The position numbers were made by a program, and so were the translations under genes. This document shows, piece by piece, positions 22,136-34,300 of a stretch of DNA of 64,000 nt. Numbering within the stretch: the first letter of the stretch is position 1; each line of letters starts with the position of its first letter. The stretch comes from Anastrepha obliqua (lineage: Eukaryota > Arthropoda > Insecta > Diptera > Tephritidae), in assembly GCF_027943255.1 (NCBI RefSeq), contig NC_072893.1:23892001-23956000 (forward strand), in the 5' to 3' direction. The notes below the pieces were generated by a model. The model was not told where the DNA came from. It ran no database searches and was given only the letters and a program-made list of their open reading frames with translations.

Positions 22136-22690
22136 GGGGTTAGAGGTAGTCTGAGGCCCGAAAAAATGATGATTTTCAATAATTTTTTTTTTGCTAGTCA
22201 ATTGCTTTATTTATTTTACCAAAATGAAATCATAGCATTAATACATCAAGTTTCGACTTGACTTTAGCAAAATTTCAAAAAACAAAAAATTATTAATTGT
22301 AAAAGTTATCGCTGTTTGTGTGGAGACCGTTTCACCAGAAGTCCCTTGCGGTGATCATCACAAGTCCTTGGAGTCCTTGGAGATTTATCTAAAATCAATC
22401 GGACAAGAGAAATTAGTTATATTAACAGATAATCTTGTTCCTGATCGCAGCTTTTTTTTCGAAATTAACATTATGGGGGCCTAAGGAAATGTTTCTCAGA
22501 TTTTAGAGAAAAAAAAACCGACAATTAATGGAAATTTTTGAAAAAAAATTCTTCGATGAGAAACGTGTTGTTTATGTTTTTCAAAAGCAGTATAAATTTT
22601 ATTGAAATCTACCAAGCGGTATTTAAGTTACAGTGATCACCAGTACAAAAAACATAGTTTTGAGAAAACCGCATTTAAAGTTTCGCGCCC
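22136..22690 (+). mobile_element. TTAA-flanked MITE-like element, right end not found
   Basis: It begins TTAA-GGGGTTAGAGGTAGTCTG, as do the elements at 26123 and 58025 (TTAA-GGGGTT). Near its right side, GAGAAAACCGCATTTAAAGT resembles the conserved internal GAGAAAAACGCGTTTAAA of the family. The right terminus probably decayed into the following T-rich tract. No coding sequence. Confidence 0.5.
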
Positions 22691-22739
22691 TTTTTTTGGT
22701 TTGTTTTAATTTCCTTTTAATAACATTTTTTTTTGTTTA

Positions 22740-23150
22740 TTTAATTTAATTTGTTTTTGTTTTTATCTTATTTTATTTAGTTTACTTTAATTTATTTTAT
22801 TTTAGTTTACGGTTTTTTATTATATTTTATTTGTTTTATTTCATTTAATTTTTTTTGTTTATTTAATTAAATTTTTTTTATCTTTTTTTTTTAGTTAACT
22901 TTAATTTATTTTATTTTAGTTTACTTTATTTTATTTTATTTTATTTTAGTTTACTTTACTTTATTTTATTTTATTTTATTTTATTTTATTTTATTTTATT
23001 TTATTTTATTTTATTTTATTTTATTTTATTTTATTTTATTTTATTTTATTTTATTTTATTTTATTTTATTTTATTTTATATTATTTTATTTTATTTTATA
23101 TTATTTTATTTTATTTTATATTATTTTATTTTATTTTATTTTTTTTTTTT
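22740..23150. repeat. (TTTTA)n array
   Basis: The core from about 22926 to 23145 is an almost pure pentanucleotide TTTTA repeat with a few TATTA variants. The left part is degenerate. It abuts the 3' end of the minus-strand LINE fragment at 23160. Confidence 0.9.
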
Positions 23151-23159
23151 TTATTGCAT

Positions 23160-23640
23160 CCCAAAAAAGGAGTGTTTTACATTAATTGGCGACAGCTTAG
23201 CTGCAAGCCAATAATTTATAACAGGTACAAAATATTACAATTAAATATATATATAAATATTATACAAAATAGTTAACAAATTTACTAACAAGAAAAACGT
23301 TTACTGTAAAAAGTTTCGGACTATATGACAAGAATTGAGTAAAGCTGCTTTCTGCATGTCGAAAATTAAATATTCTGGGAGTTGAAGAGTTTTGACGTTG
23401 TCTGCTAAGTTTTTATGCACTAGTCCGTGGGCTGAGATGATAATTGGTAGTATGTGCACCTTCCTTAGCTTCCACTGGCGTTTGACATCAATGCCTAAGT
23501 CAGAATATTTGGATATTTTTTCTGCATATGTTTTTTGCATGTTTCTGTTTAGAGGAACAGCAATATCAACTATATAACCAGTCGCTTGAGATTTATCAAT
23601 AAGGAAAATATCTGGTCTATTGTGGTCTCTTGTGTTTATT
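23160..23640 (-). pseudogene. C-terminal fragment of a LINE with a restriction-enzyme-like endonuclease motif
   Basis: On the minus strand the reading begins NRPDIFLIDKSQATGYIVDI, continues AVPLNRNMQKTYAEKISKYS, and ends near LQLPEYLIFDMQKAALLNSC. RPD and DIA are separated so that PD-X14-D is formed, followed by a K..KY-type stretch. PD-X12-14-D is the known signature of the C-terminal endonuclease of site-specific LINEs such as R2, R4 and Dong. The piece is 5'-truncated and lacks the reverse transcriptase. Both flanks are (TTTTA)n. Confidence 0.65.
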
Positions 23641-23745
23641 TTATTTTATTTCATTTTATTTTATTTTATTTTAGTTTATTTTATTTTAGTTTATTTTCTT
23701 TTAGTTTAATTTATTTCTTTTACTTAATTAATTTATTTTTATTTC
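23637..23745. repeat. (TTTTA)n array, right flank
   Basis: Imperfect TTTTA/TTTAG repeat continuing the same motif as the array left of the LINE fragment. Confidence 0.8.
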
Positions 23746-23759
23746 CGACTCGATTCTAC

Positions 23760-25235
23760 TTAACATTCAGCAATCTCGCTGCATGTTGTTCGTCCTAATG
23801 CAATTCTGTTATAAATGCATCGATTTCCTCGAGAAAAATTTATATTCACCAATGCAACATAATTTACGCAAATGCTTTCAAATATCTTGCGTGACTAAAG
23901 CCGTACTTATTTGCGTCAAACCAAACCCGCATACCAATCAACAGATCAGCAGCTTACAGTGAAGCACAATAAAATGCACACAGCTGCCGGGCTAACATCT
24001 AGCAATCAGCAGCCAACTTTCGCGTTAGTGCCAGTGACCACGAAGAATCGCAGCTGCAACACTAATAGGCAGGCGGCGATATTGGTCTTACGTGTTGCAT
24101 TCCCTTTGGTCATAAATTGTCACCACATTGAGAGTCTGTGCCTGCATACATTAGTGTGTATGGATGTGCTAACAGCTGCTACCGTCGCACTAGCACGCAT
24201 CCTTACACTGTCTACCTACAACAGACCCCGCACCATTGCAACGCTATTTACCGTATGCCTCTATGAGTACTTCTATTTGTATTTCCCGATACAAAACAAA
24301 AACAAAAAAGCACGAAAAACCTTCATTATTAAGACTGCTTAGTGCCAGAGCACGCCTCACTCAACTCATCATTCCGAACACGCAAGCGAGCAGGCAGTCG
24401 ATTTTGTTATTGCGCGCCGATGTTGCTTCTATTGTGTGGTGTTCTATCAATGAATGGATGTCGGCGCCAGAGCTACTAAAACCGGGCGGCTGGCTACTCA
24501 CGCCCAAGTCGATGCGTCCAGACAAAACGTACACATCCGTTTGAGCGCTGCTTGTTTTTCTGGCCGTCCGTCTCTCTGCTGCTGCTAGTCTGGCAAGCTG
24601 AACTGGACACTGCTTGGAAACATAAGCGCAGTTATTTGTGTTGCGCACGAGGGTCGCTATTGATATTTTGTGATTGAAGAAGGTACTTTGTTGCCACAGA
24701 AGTTTTTTTTGTCAGAAGAAAAACTTATAATAAAACACTGCAGCATAGGAGGTAGCATAAATCTTTGAGTTCCTTAATTCGTACGACAACAGCAAATTTA
24801 GGTCACCCCTCTACAAAATGCAACACCTGAATGGGGCAAAGAAATTGGATGAGTTCCAAATGAATGACTAGACAGTAGAGAATGTGTGACCACGAAATAT
24901 TAAAGTGGTGACCCTCGTATGCACCTATACATACATATGTCATGCCATGTGTGTGCCTAGCAAATGCGGCAATTCGATGCCGTGAACTTGATTTGGAACG
25001 TGTTAGGTGGATTGTGGCATAATAACTAAGTATTTATGCCCGTATTCTATCAATTCATGCGTACAGTATTGTGCAAAATGTAAGAAGTTTTCATCGCAAT
25101 AGGATATATTGAACACAGAGATGCAGATCTGTCGAGTGTAGTATGTTTCCAAAACAGAAATAATGCAAACAAGGATTACAAAATGACTACTCTTCTATTC
25201 CAAATGCCAATTAAATCGAATTTTTTTTGTTTGAG
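23760..25235. other. Non-coding, no gene seen
   Basis: Composition is close to normal for unique fly DNA (more GC than the flanks). Two overlapping open frames of 143 and 102 codons (23911-24544) show no recognisable motif or convincing splice context. I do not call them. Confidence 0.4.
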
Positions 25236-25239
25236 AATT

Positions 25240-25965
25240 TCGAATAAATCGATAATAAGAACTGACTCGGTAATAAGAACTAAATCGATAATAAAATGTA
25301 TCTATAATAAAAGAATTGTTCGATAAAAAATTATCGATACTACAGAAGTACTCGATAAAAAATAAATAAATCAATAGATGTGGATAATCGATTAAATGAC
25401 TGTTTTGTTTGAGAAATTATGAGAAAAAATTCACGATAAAGAATTGTCGATAAAAAAGTTGAATCGATAATGAAAAAATTTTATCGATAATAAAGTTTAA
25501 TCGATAATAAAAAAGGTAAATCAATGATAAAACAGTTAAATCGAAAATAAAAAAGTTTAATCGATAATAAAAACCTGCTCGATAATAAGAACTAAATCGA
25601 TAAATAAAATGTATCCATAATAAAATAATTATTCCATAAAACATTATCGATAATATAAAATTACTCGATAAAAAATAAATGAATATAAATGTATAATCGA
25701 TTAAAAGACAGTTTTGTTGTGAGAAAAAATTTACGATAAAAAAGTTGAATCGATAATCAAAACGTTTAATCTATAATAAAAAATTTTAATCGATAACAAA
25801 AGGGTTAAATCGATAACAAAAGAGTTAAATTGATAATTAAAGCTTACTCGATAGTAAGAACTGGATCCATAACTAAAATGTATCTATAATAAAAATATTC
25901 GATAAAAAAATATCGATAAAAAATAAATCGATAAAAATTGATCGATTTATCGATTAAACGACTTC
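25240..25965. repeat. ATCGATAA-rich higher-order repeat
   Basis: The tract consists of AATCGATAATAAAA-like words. Larger blocks recur: CTCGGTAATAAGAACTAAAT at 25266, CTCGATAATAAGAACTAAAT at 25578 and CTCGATAGTAAGAACTGGAT at 25857. They are followed by similar sequence, giving units of about 312 and 279 bp. CGATA and ATCGAT occur dozens of times. Confidence 0.8.
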
Positions 25966-26122
25966 GTTATGACGGAATACCAGATGTTGGTTGGTTGCTT
26001 GGTAGATGGGTTGATTCATCCAGAATCCTATTAGCGCTTCCGCCTCTACCAGAGTCGGAACCTTGTTATTAATTTTTTTATTTCGTTTGTGCTGTACAAA
26101 GTTATCCGCCAACCCTATTTAA

Positions 26123-26853
26123 GGGGTTACATGGGTTTCGTTGGTTCAAAATATCGATTTTTTTTCGCTTATTAATTTCTACAACATCTCAAGAATATTA
26201 TCCTAAATTTTCAAGTCGATCCGAATAATAAATTCGGAGATACAGCCTTTGAAATGTGTGCGCTCCAAGCCACTTTTATTGTTACTCAACACTTTAAACG
26301 CGTTTTTCTCGGAACCGTGTTTTCAAAGTCGGTTGTCAAATGTTCTCGAAAACTACTCAATCGATCTTGATGAAATTTTACACAGGTGTTCGAGATACAA
26401 TTTTCTCGTGCTTGAACGAAGGATTTTGTTTTTTTTTTCAATTACCACTATTTAAAAAAAAAAATAAAATGTCAAGCAAATTTGACCGAAATTTTCATTT
26501 CTTTGGAAAAATGTCTGCCAAAATTCCAATTTTTACTTTTTTTCTTTCCTTCGTTCAAGCACGAGTTTATGGTCTTAACTAAAGCACTTATTTTTGTTTT
26601 TTCATTTTTTATGAGCCTGTCAGGAGTTATGCTGACAACGCGGACGCACCTTTTTTTCGAGGTGTCACCGAAAATGACGTCACAATGAAGGAGTTTTAAT
26701 TTTTTTTTTCTTTGAAAATTTCAGAAATTATTCTTTAAATATGTATGTATCTATAAGACAGAAAAAAGTTTGAATTAAATAAATAATTTTTTACATAGAA
26801 AAAAAACTATTGAAAATAGGCCTTTTTTTACGCGACGAAACCCATGTAACCCC
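26123..26853. mobile_element. TTAA-flanked MITE with matching terminal repeats, 731 bp
   Basis: The left end is TTAA-GGGGTTACATGGGTTTCG and the right end is its complement, ending CCCC-TTAA. The terminal repeats are perfect for at least 18 bp. TTAA duplications lie at 26119-26122 and 26854-26857, as for piggyBac-type transposons. The interior has no transposase; it includes ACTTTAAACGCGTTTTTCTC, shared with related elements at 42304 and 58025. It probably relies on a transposase from elsewhere. Confidence 0.75.
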
Positions 26854-26859
26854 TTAAGC

Positions 26860-28330
26860 CTACTTATGAAATTTTTCTTACATAGATTTTAGTTTTACCA
26901 AATTAAAAAAAAAAACTTTGTATTTAAACTTTTGCCAATAAAAATTTTTTTAAAATACAAATATATTTTCATACTTTCTTTAAAGTCCCTCCAAAAGACT
27001 ATTTTTTCATATTATTACAGTTTTAACTTTTCACTAACCTCTAATGCCGCTATTTGTATCACTACTGTTGTATGCACAAAAAGTCACTCATATCGCTTTT
27101 TCAAACTTTACTCTAATATTTCATAGCAAACTACACAAATTTTTTTGTTGCTTTTCGTGTGGTGTATGCCGGAAGCAAGCCGTTGCTCTGGCTTTTATTA
27201 TTGACATGAACTCCTTGCAGTTGGGCTAAACGCACACACACACTCGCGCATACAAACAAATGTTTTTATTATTTCTTCAACATCACTGTGACAATTGCGT
27301 TGCGTGGCACATTACTATGCGTCATACGCCAAGTGTCATTCTGCTTGTTGTTCTTCTTACTCTTATTGTTGTTGTTGCTTTTATTACTGTCATCAAGCTA
27401 CCACTTAATGCCGTAAGTGTACGCGACAAAACGTGAAAAATGTCCGCAAGTCTTTCACACTTTTACAATAAAGTCTACAATTTATACCGCATACACCCAT
27501 ACGCACACACATATATATGTGCATTTGTGCATATTTGAGTATTAACTTGCATTGCAACACAGCCTAACATCGCCACTAAGTCCACAAATAAATGCAACAT
27601 TGTCATTTAAACCAAATCGTCCGGCGAAATGAATTGTGTCTGTTCTTATGTTGTTTGTCTGTCTGTCTATCCACCCATCCAAAACTGGACTATGCTGTCT
27701 GGTGACTTCTGTCACTCGTCACGCGCCCCCAGACCGTTACCAAATTAAACATGGATGTGTGTGTGTGTACATGCATTTGCTCTCATTGCAAGAATTTCAT
27801 TAATCAAGTATTTTGCGCGGCGGTTACCTAACCACTCAACTCAACGGTTCTTTGAAACCGGTGCTCAGTATTTAGATGTTTACTTCATTCTTTTCACTAT
27901 TTAATTTTTTATTATTTAATTAAATTGCACCGTTATTAAGCACAACAAACCATTTCTAGTTAAGTGTGAGGATTAGGCTAATTTAATGTACTAAGTACTT
28001 TGAGTGCCTCGAACAAAAGTTAGTGAATATAAAGTGTACGAGGTATGGCTATTAAAGAGCAAATAAATTAACTTAGTTTATTTTGATTTCATACATATTT
28101 TTTTTACTTAATATCACTTAATATCCCTCGCTCAACGCTTTATGCGTCTCATCCATTGTTCAGAAAAATGCTTGAGGCTTTGCTCTGCCAACTGCTTCAA
28201 AACAAACGGTTGCCGTTACTCCAGATTCAATGAACTCAAACCTTGTTCCCTTTAATGCAGATTTCCCCTTAGACAACAGTTAACACTCGCACAGCGCACT
28301 ATCGCACGAATAAAGCGGTTGGTCTCATAT
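26860..28330. other. Non-coding, no gene seen
   Basis: Sequence with scattered CACACA, TGTGTG and GTTGTTGTT runs. No coding motif. Confidence 0.5.
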
Positions 28331-28628
28331 CAAGGATGATAGATTAGCAGGTTTAGCCATCAGCTATAGTGAAAAACAAAATGTAGGAGTAACTTCGGCT
28401 GCCACATCATCGCGTACTTGGCAGCAGAATTCTGCCCGCTCATTTCACACGTATTCACACACTCGTTCAAGCAGTCGTTGTGCAGACGGCAACGAAGAAC
28501 CTTGATTTTTTTCATATATCACCAACACGATCTCAGTTTTTTTCATATTCAAGTCGCTCTCATGAACCCGATCACGTCAGCCAATCGGCTGATTCTATCA
28601 AATTCGCGGAGAGCCGGTTAACGGTCTG
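28331..28628 (+). repeat. One arm of a repeat shared with 54345-54868
   Basis: About 300 bp similar to the right arm of the long inverted-repeat element at 54.3-54.9 kb. Shared pieces include CAGACGGCAACGAAG, ATTTCACACRTATTCACAC and TTCTRTCAAATTCGC, and both end in AACGGTCTG. The left arm is missing here. Confidence 0.7.
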
Positions 28629-28639
28629 ATCTTGCTCAC

Positions 28640-29280
28640 TGGATTGCTTCACTTGACTCGACACACAATGCGAAATGAGCCGATACATTATTTTGCTCTA
28701 TTGTTCTCTTAACATTTTTTTGGAGAAACAAGAACAAAACACTAATGCTAACGAAGGCTTTGACTACACAGATTTGTTTACAGAAACGAAAGGTACTGCA
28801 TTTGAAATTAAAGGCTGGCGTTTGACTGGTGCTTACTTCCTCTAAAACAGTGCCAGTCTCGTTATTCCATCGATTTTTTTCTCTACATATTCATGCCCTC
28901 GGATATAACCAAAATTATTTAAATATTTTAATACTAACCCTACATGGAGTTAAAGAGAATAAAATTTTCATCTTAATATATTTTTTTTCTAAAAATGTTT
29001 ACTAGCTAAAGGCTTTAATAGTACAAATTAACATCAAAGAGTCGTAATAATAATAAAAAATAATAATAATAATTAATAATGTTTTTCATACTATTTTTTT
29101 TTTTCAACTCTGTATAAGAATATATTTTTAGTATATTGAGAGCCGTATAAATCTAAGTCTCAAACTTTTTACAAAATTCGAAAAAATACTTCATGCATCA
29201 TCATCAGATTTTCTAACTTTTTACTCAGAATTTAAATTTTTGTTTCTGGCGTGCAATTGTATAGATCATTTAGTTCAAGT
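28640..29280. other. Non-coding, no gene seen
   Basis: AT-rich sequence, including a TAATAATAA run near 29045-29080. No features. Confidence 0.5.
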
Positions 29281-29281
29281 A

Positions 29282-29826
29282 AAGGGTTTTTCAGTAAGAG
29301 CGCTTCAACTTTTGAACTTTTTTGAATAAAACACAAACGGTTTGACTTTTTTAACTAATTTTTTTTTTTATTATCGAGTTTGAACATATACATTTAAGTA
29401 TGAAATTCGATTTCTTTTGCATGACAACCGCGTGCACGTTTTACGAAGTCCAATCGTTGAACCCAATTTTCGACCACTCTTTTGCATAAATCGACCGAAA
29501 TTCCAGCAATTTCGCGTTCAATATTGGCTCTGAGCTCACAAATCGTCGCCGGCTTGTTACTGTAGACCAATGACTTCACATAACCCCAAAACGGGACGGC
29601 TTGTTAAATGAACCGTAAAATGGCCGCAATGCTCTTAAAGTAGCAGCAACAGAACGATTATTTTCATAAAAAATTTGCACGATTTGCAATCGTTGCTCAA
29701 GTGTGTAGCGTTCCATGGTGAAATGTATACTAATGAAGTTTACAAATGACAAGCGAAAAATAAAAAATATTGCGTCGTTCGCCCTCCCTATCGGAAAAAA
29801 GTTGAAGCGCACCTATTGAAAACCCC
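29282..29826 (-). mobile_element. Mariner MITE with internally deleted transposase
   Basis: Left end AAGGGTTTTTCAGTAAGAGC and right end (reversed) GGGGTTTTCAATAGGTGCGC both lead into GCGCTTCAACTTTT, giving terminal repeats of about 30 bp. TA flanks both sides. On the minus strand the coding part starts MERYTLEQRLQIVQIFYENN and RSVAATLRALRPFYG, then jumps to MKSLVYSNKPATICELRANI and ends CHAKEIEFHT. The whole catalytic core is deleted. The N- and C-termini resemble those of the DD41D element at 1668. Length 545 bp. Confidence 0.78.
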
Positions 29827-29829
29827 TAT

Positions 29830-30510
29830 ACAAGTATGAATTTGCTGAAAGTTCCCATTGATTTTTACTTATTTTTTCTGTTGACATTATCTGCATTTTC
29901 ACTCCTTCAAGCTTTCAAAAGTCGTATGGACGTATATGTGCAAGACCGCTAGTAAGAAAATATATTAAAAATCAACTTCAAACGTATACTTTATTGCACT
30001 AGAATTAAATTGGCTATAAAACTACCTACCGGAAAACGAAAACTTAAAAATTCTGTGTAAAAAGTTCGACAATACGATCAAAATTTAGTGAATTTATTTT
30101 ATGTTACATAAATTTTGAAACCTTAAAATATGTTGCTTTTGTTGTAGTATGGACTATATTTTTTATACAAAATTAATAGAAAACAACTGGCATCAAAAGC
30201 ATTGCAAATATTGTGAAACAAAAATTAACTAAGTTAAAATTTTTTTGCATTACATACAGAGAAATCTACTCAAGTAAAATCACGTGTCTCTTGATAATGA
30301 AGTTTTTCTTTTTATTTGTTTTTCTGTTACAATTTAACGAGAAATTAGCTGTCAAAATAGATATGAAATTCTTATACGTGAAATATGCGTAAATTTTCTC
30401 TCTTTAATAATAATAATAATTTTACGACAAAGTTGTGCTCTGTTCACGCTGTGAAAAAGCTCGCAACATGTTGCTAGCAACATTTCATTTCACCCCTGTT
30501 TCCATTTGCT
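29830..30510. other. Non-coding; contains a 14-bp palindrome
   Basis: AT-rich sequence. The palindrome TGTTGCTAGCAACA lies at 30469-30482 and again at 30910-30923, both within the longer shared word ATGTTGCTAGCAACATTTCA. Confidence 0.5.
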
Positions 30511-30811
30511 GCCGCCGTAGCCGAATGGTTTGGTGCATGACTACCATTCGAGAGTGCGTAGACTCGAATCTCGGCGCATGAAACAGCAAAATGATAAAAA
30601 CAGTTTTGTCAAATAGCGGTCGCCCCGCAGCAGGCAATGCCAAGCCTCCGAGTGTACTTCTGTCATGAAAAAGTTCCTCATAAAAAACCATTTGCCGTCT
30701 GAAAAAAAACTGTAGGTTCCTCCATTTGTGGAAAAACATCAAGACGCACACCAGAAATAGGAGGAGGAACTCGGCTAAACATCCAAAAAGGGTGTACGCG
30801 CCAATTTTTTT
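30511..30811 (+). repeat. tRNA-derived SINE, near full length
   Basis: The head GCCGCCGTAGCCGAATGG resembles the 5' end of a tRNA with its A box. ACTCGAATCTCGG at about 30563 is a B-box relative of GGTTCGAATC. The body has CGGTCGCCC, GGCAATGCCAAGCCTCCGAG, GAAAAACATCAAGACGCACA and AGGAGGAGGAACTCGGC. It ends GTGTACGCGCCAATT followed by T. A cloverleaf is not fully restored, and the roughly 230-bp body shows it is a SINE, not a tRNA gene. No clear target duplication. Confidence 0.85.
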
Positions 30812-31383
30812 ATGCATATATTTTATTTAAACACACTTTTCTTGCTAAAATTTGCCAATTACTTCTGGGGCAGTATTTATAAATTTGACGCTTCTCATTT
30901 GACAATCAATGTTGCTAGCAACATTTCACGGCAAGCCAAATGCATGTTGCTGGTTAAATTTCGCGGCTGTAAACTTAACACTTTCCTTAAGAGTAAGCCA
31001 GGGTGGGATCAAATAGCCGTGTGCTCAAATGAGAGTAAAAGCCCAAGCTCGATTTATGAGAATAGCAAGCGAAAAAAATATAACTATGCAAAATTTGAAA
31101 CAGCGAGTCCTTCTTGGCATGCACTGAAAATCGCACAGGCCGTGTGTCATTTAAACAATATTTAACTGTCCGCTCAAAATGGGCCGGTATCTGTCCCCTA
31201 ACCAAGAAAATAAAACGGTTTGAAAAAATTATCATAAATAAATTATAGTATAATACAAAGCTTGTCTACATCCTGCCTTTCTATTTGTCTTGTTAATTTA
31301 AAACAAATTTTATATATAATTTTTAGTATTTTCCCATTTTTAATATTTCTCATTTTCCCAATTTTCCTTCTCTTTTTCTACAG

Positions 31384-34300
31384 AGGCAAATTCGCTGCTG
31401 TACGCCGCGCAATACACAAAAATTCCGGTGTACATTTTGCTGCTAAATTTCTAAAACGACGCCGACGCGCTCAATCCTCAGACAAGGAGATCAAACATGA
31501 GATCGCTGTACTGATGCTCTGTGATGGCGCCGACAATATTGTCAAATTGAATGCGGTGCACGAGTCACGCTCCGATACGGCGTTGCTGCTGGAACTGTAA
31601 GCGCCAAGCAAATTGAACAGCCTTTTGAAAAGCCACCTATTCTAATTATGCAATTTACTCTCTCTTCCAGGGCAACCGGTGGTGAGCTACAAACATTTCT
31701 AGACAATGAGGAGTGCCTCAGTGAGGCACATGCCCGCTATTGCATGCGTGAAGTACTTAAAGCACTGCAGTTCCTGCACAAACGTTCGATTGCACATCTC
31801 GATCTGAAGCCACAAAATATTTTGCTCACTGGTGAGCACATCGAAGGTGCGTATCTTTTAGGGCACACTGTGTGCACTATTGAAATTGTTGTTATATCAT
31901 TTCATTATTCTTCTTCTTCTGCTTGTTTTGTTTGTTTGCAGACGGCTTGAAGTTGTGCGATTTTGGCATCTCTCGCGTCGTCGCCGAGGGCACAAATGTG
32001 CGTGAGATTGTCGGCACACCGGATTACGTGGCACCCGAGGTGTTGCAATACGAGCCGCTCTCATTGTTGACGGACATTTGGTCGGTGGGCGTGTTGGCGT
32101 ATGTACTACTGTCCGGTTTCTCGCCTTTCGGCGGCGAGACAAAACAGGAAACGTTCCTCAACATTTCGCAATGTGCGCTGACATTTCCGGACAAACTGTT
32201 TGGCGGAGTGTCCGCTGCGGCAATTGATTTTATACGTCGCGCTTTGCGAATAAAGCCAAAGTAAGTGGATGTTTGTTGTGCAGTGGTGTGGAGATGTGCG
32301 GTTGGTTGGTAGCGAAATCGCCAAAAATAGTGAGATGTGGATGTAGAGACTGGCTAAGCTTGCAACATATTTTTGATTGAGTTTTTTTATTTTTTATTGT
32401 AATTCCTAAATCTCTAATGTTATTATTTGTGTGAATTAAACATCTGTAAATATTTTAAAGTTATGGAAATCCCGTAATTCATGAAGTTTTTGAGTGAAAA
32501 AACAATTTAAAAATCAGCACGCCCTCGCTATTTCTGGCTAATCAAAAAGTGCCATTGTGAACCTCAAAGATATCCTTTTTGCATCAGCATTAAAAATTTA
32601 TTGATATATTTTTTTTTCGTTGTTTTACAGTGATCGCATGAATGCTGCAGGATGTCTCGAGCACATTTGGTTGAAAGACGAATGCTCAATCGATAGACAA
32701 ATCCTCACAGACATCACCAAACCAACGACAGTCAACTCAGCAACCGCTGCAGCCGACGAAGATGTCGATGATGATGACGACGACGACGACGACGACGAGG
32801 AAGATGAGGTAGAAGAGGAAGAGGATGTGGATGAGGTGAGAGCGGATGAAGCTGAACATGAAAACGAAATGTCGCACGATGACGACGACGAAGACGAAGA
32901 AGTCAACATTAGCATTGATTCCAGCCAGCTGAATGGCACAAATGGCAGCAAAATGGAATCATCCGATGCGGAGGAAGTGGAGGAAGCACCACAACCAATC
33001 AAGCCTGTGGTCATCACTAATGGCAAGGCTGCATACAACAACAGCAATGGCTATGGCAAATATAATGGCCGAAGTGCCACTAATACCAACTCAACAACAA
33101 ATAACGCCACGCGCCACAATAGCAGCACCCACTCCAGTTATGCCACCGGTGCTGGCAATGCTTCGAGATACAGCAATGGCACAAAGTTCGCTTCAAGCGC
33201 TAATACAACAACAACACAAAGAGCCACCGCAATTGTGACGGTGCCCGCAATGCGTGCCACAACCATACCGTTGCAGTACAACGGCGGCCACCATCACTAT
33301 CAGCAGCAGCAGCAACAACAACAACAGCACCAATTTGCACAGCAAAAACATCACCAACAGCATCTACAGATACCTGCACGCCGGCATTCATCCTCAGACT
33401 CCAACAAGGAGAACACTTTCCTGGCTACCAAGAAAATAACGCCGACCGCAACGGCTGGTGTTGCTGGTGGTGTGGTGAAGAAGCCACTTTCGGCTACAGC
33501 AACAACAACAATTGTAATTGGAGGTAGCGAAATGGGCGGCACTTCAGCGACGACAGGAGTTGCTGCATCTGCTAATGTGGTTGCCACATTTAGCCTGCCC
33601 AGTGGTTATAACCACGCCAACAGCAGCAGCAGCAGCGGCAGCGGCAGCAGCAACGTCAACAGCCACAATAGTGCCAACAACGAAAAATATATAACCACTA
33701 CAACAGCGCATTGCCTCTTCCCCGACGCACCCACAACACCGAAAGTTATACGCAAAGCACCCAACGCGGAGGCATCGCCCACTTCGGTGAAGGCACTGGT
33801 GAAAAAGTTTCAACTGGAAGGTGGCAACACAAGTCCGCACGGCGTGGAGAAGCACACAACAACAACAACCACACATCTGAAAGAGGCACAATCAACAAAT
33901 CAGCAGACACAGCACGCAAATGCAGCTTCACCGCAAATAAATGGTGGCTCTAGCATTGGTGGCGGCGCGGGTATCGGTAGCAAGAAATCGCCGCTCAGTA
34001 ATGGCAACGCCAAGAAATCTGATGCGTTGAGAAAATATGGTGACAGCAGCAACAACATTGGCCATGTCGTAGCCAATGGACGACGCGCTTCGGAGCCAAC
34101 AAATACCGTGACGCATGTAATGGTAGCGCATAATCGCAGCGGCAGCGGTGGCGGCAGTCTGCCAACCAGCTACAAATCGACTTGTGTGCTCTGCCTCAGC
34201 TGTGGCAGCAAGGCGACAACGAACAGCGCTCCGAACGGATGCAGGCATTCGATGGACGCCAGCGGCAAGCTCAGCAAAGCAAGCAACGGGAACAGCAACA

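Noticed and set aside
23911..24544. Overlapping open frames of 143 and 102 codons
   Set aside because: No motif, no splice signals that connect to the kinase exons, and codon use does not look biased.
32625..33047. Serine-rich frame on the minus strand
   Set aside because: Antisense shadow of the acidic GAT/GAC repeat in the last kinase exon.
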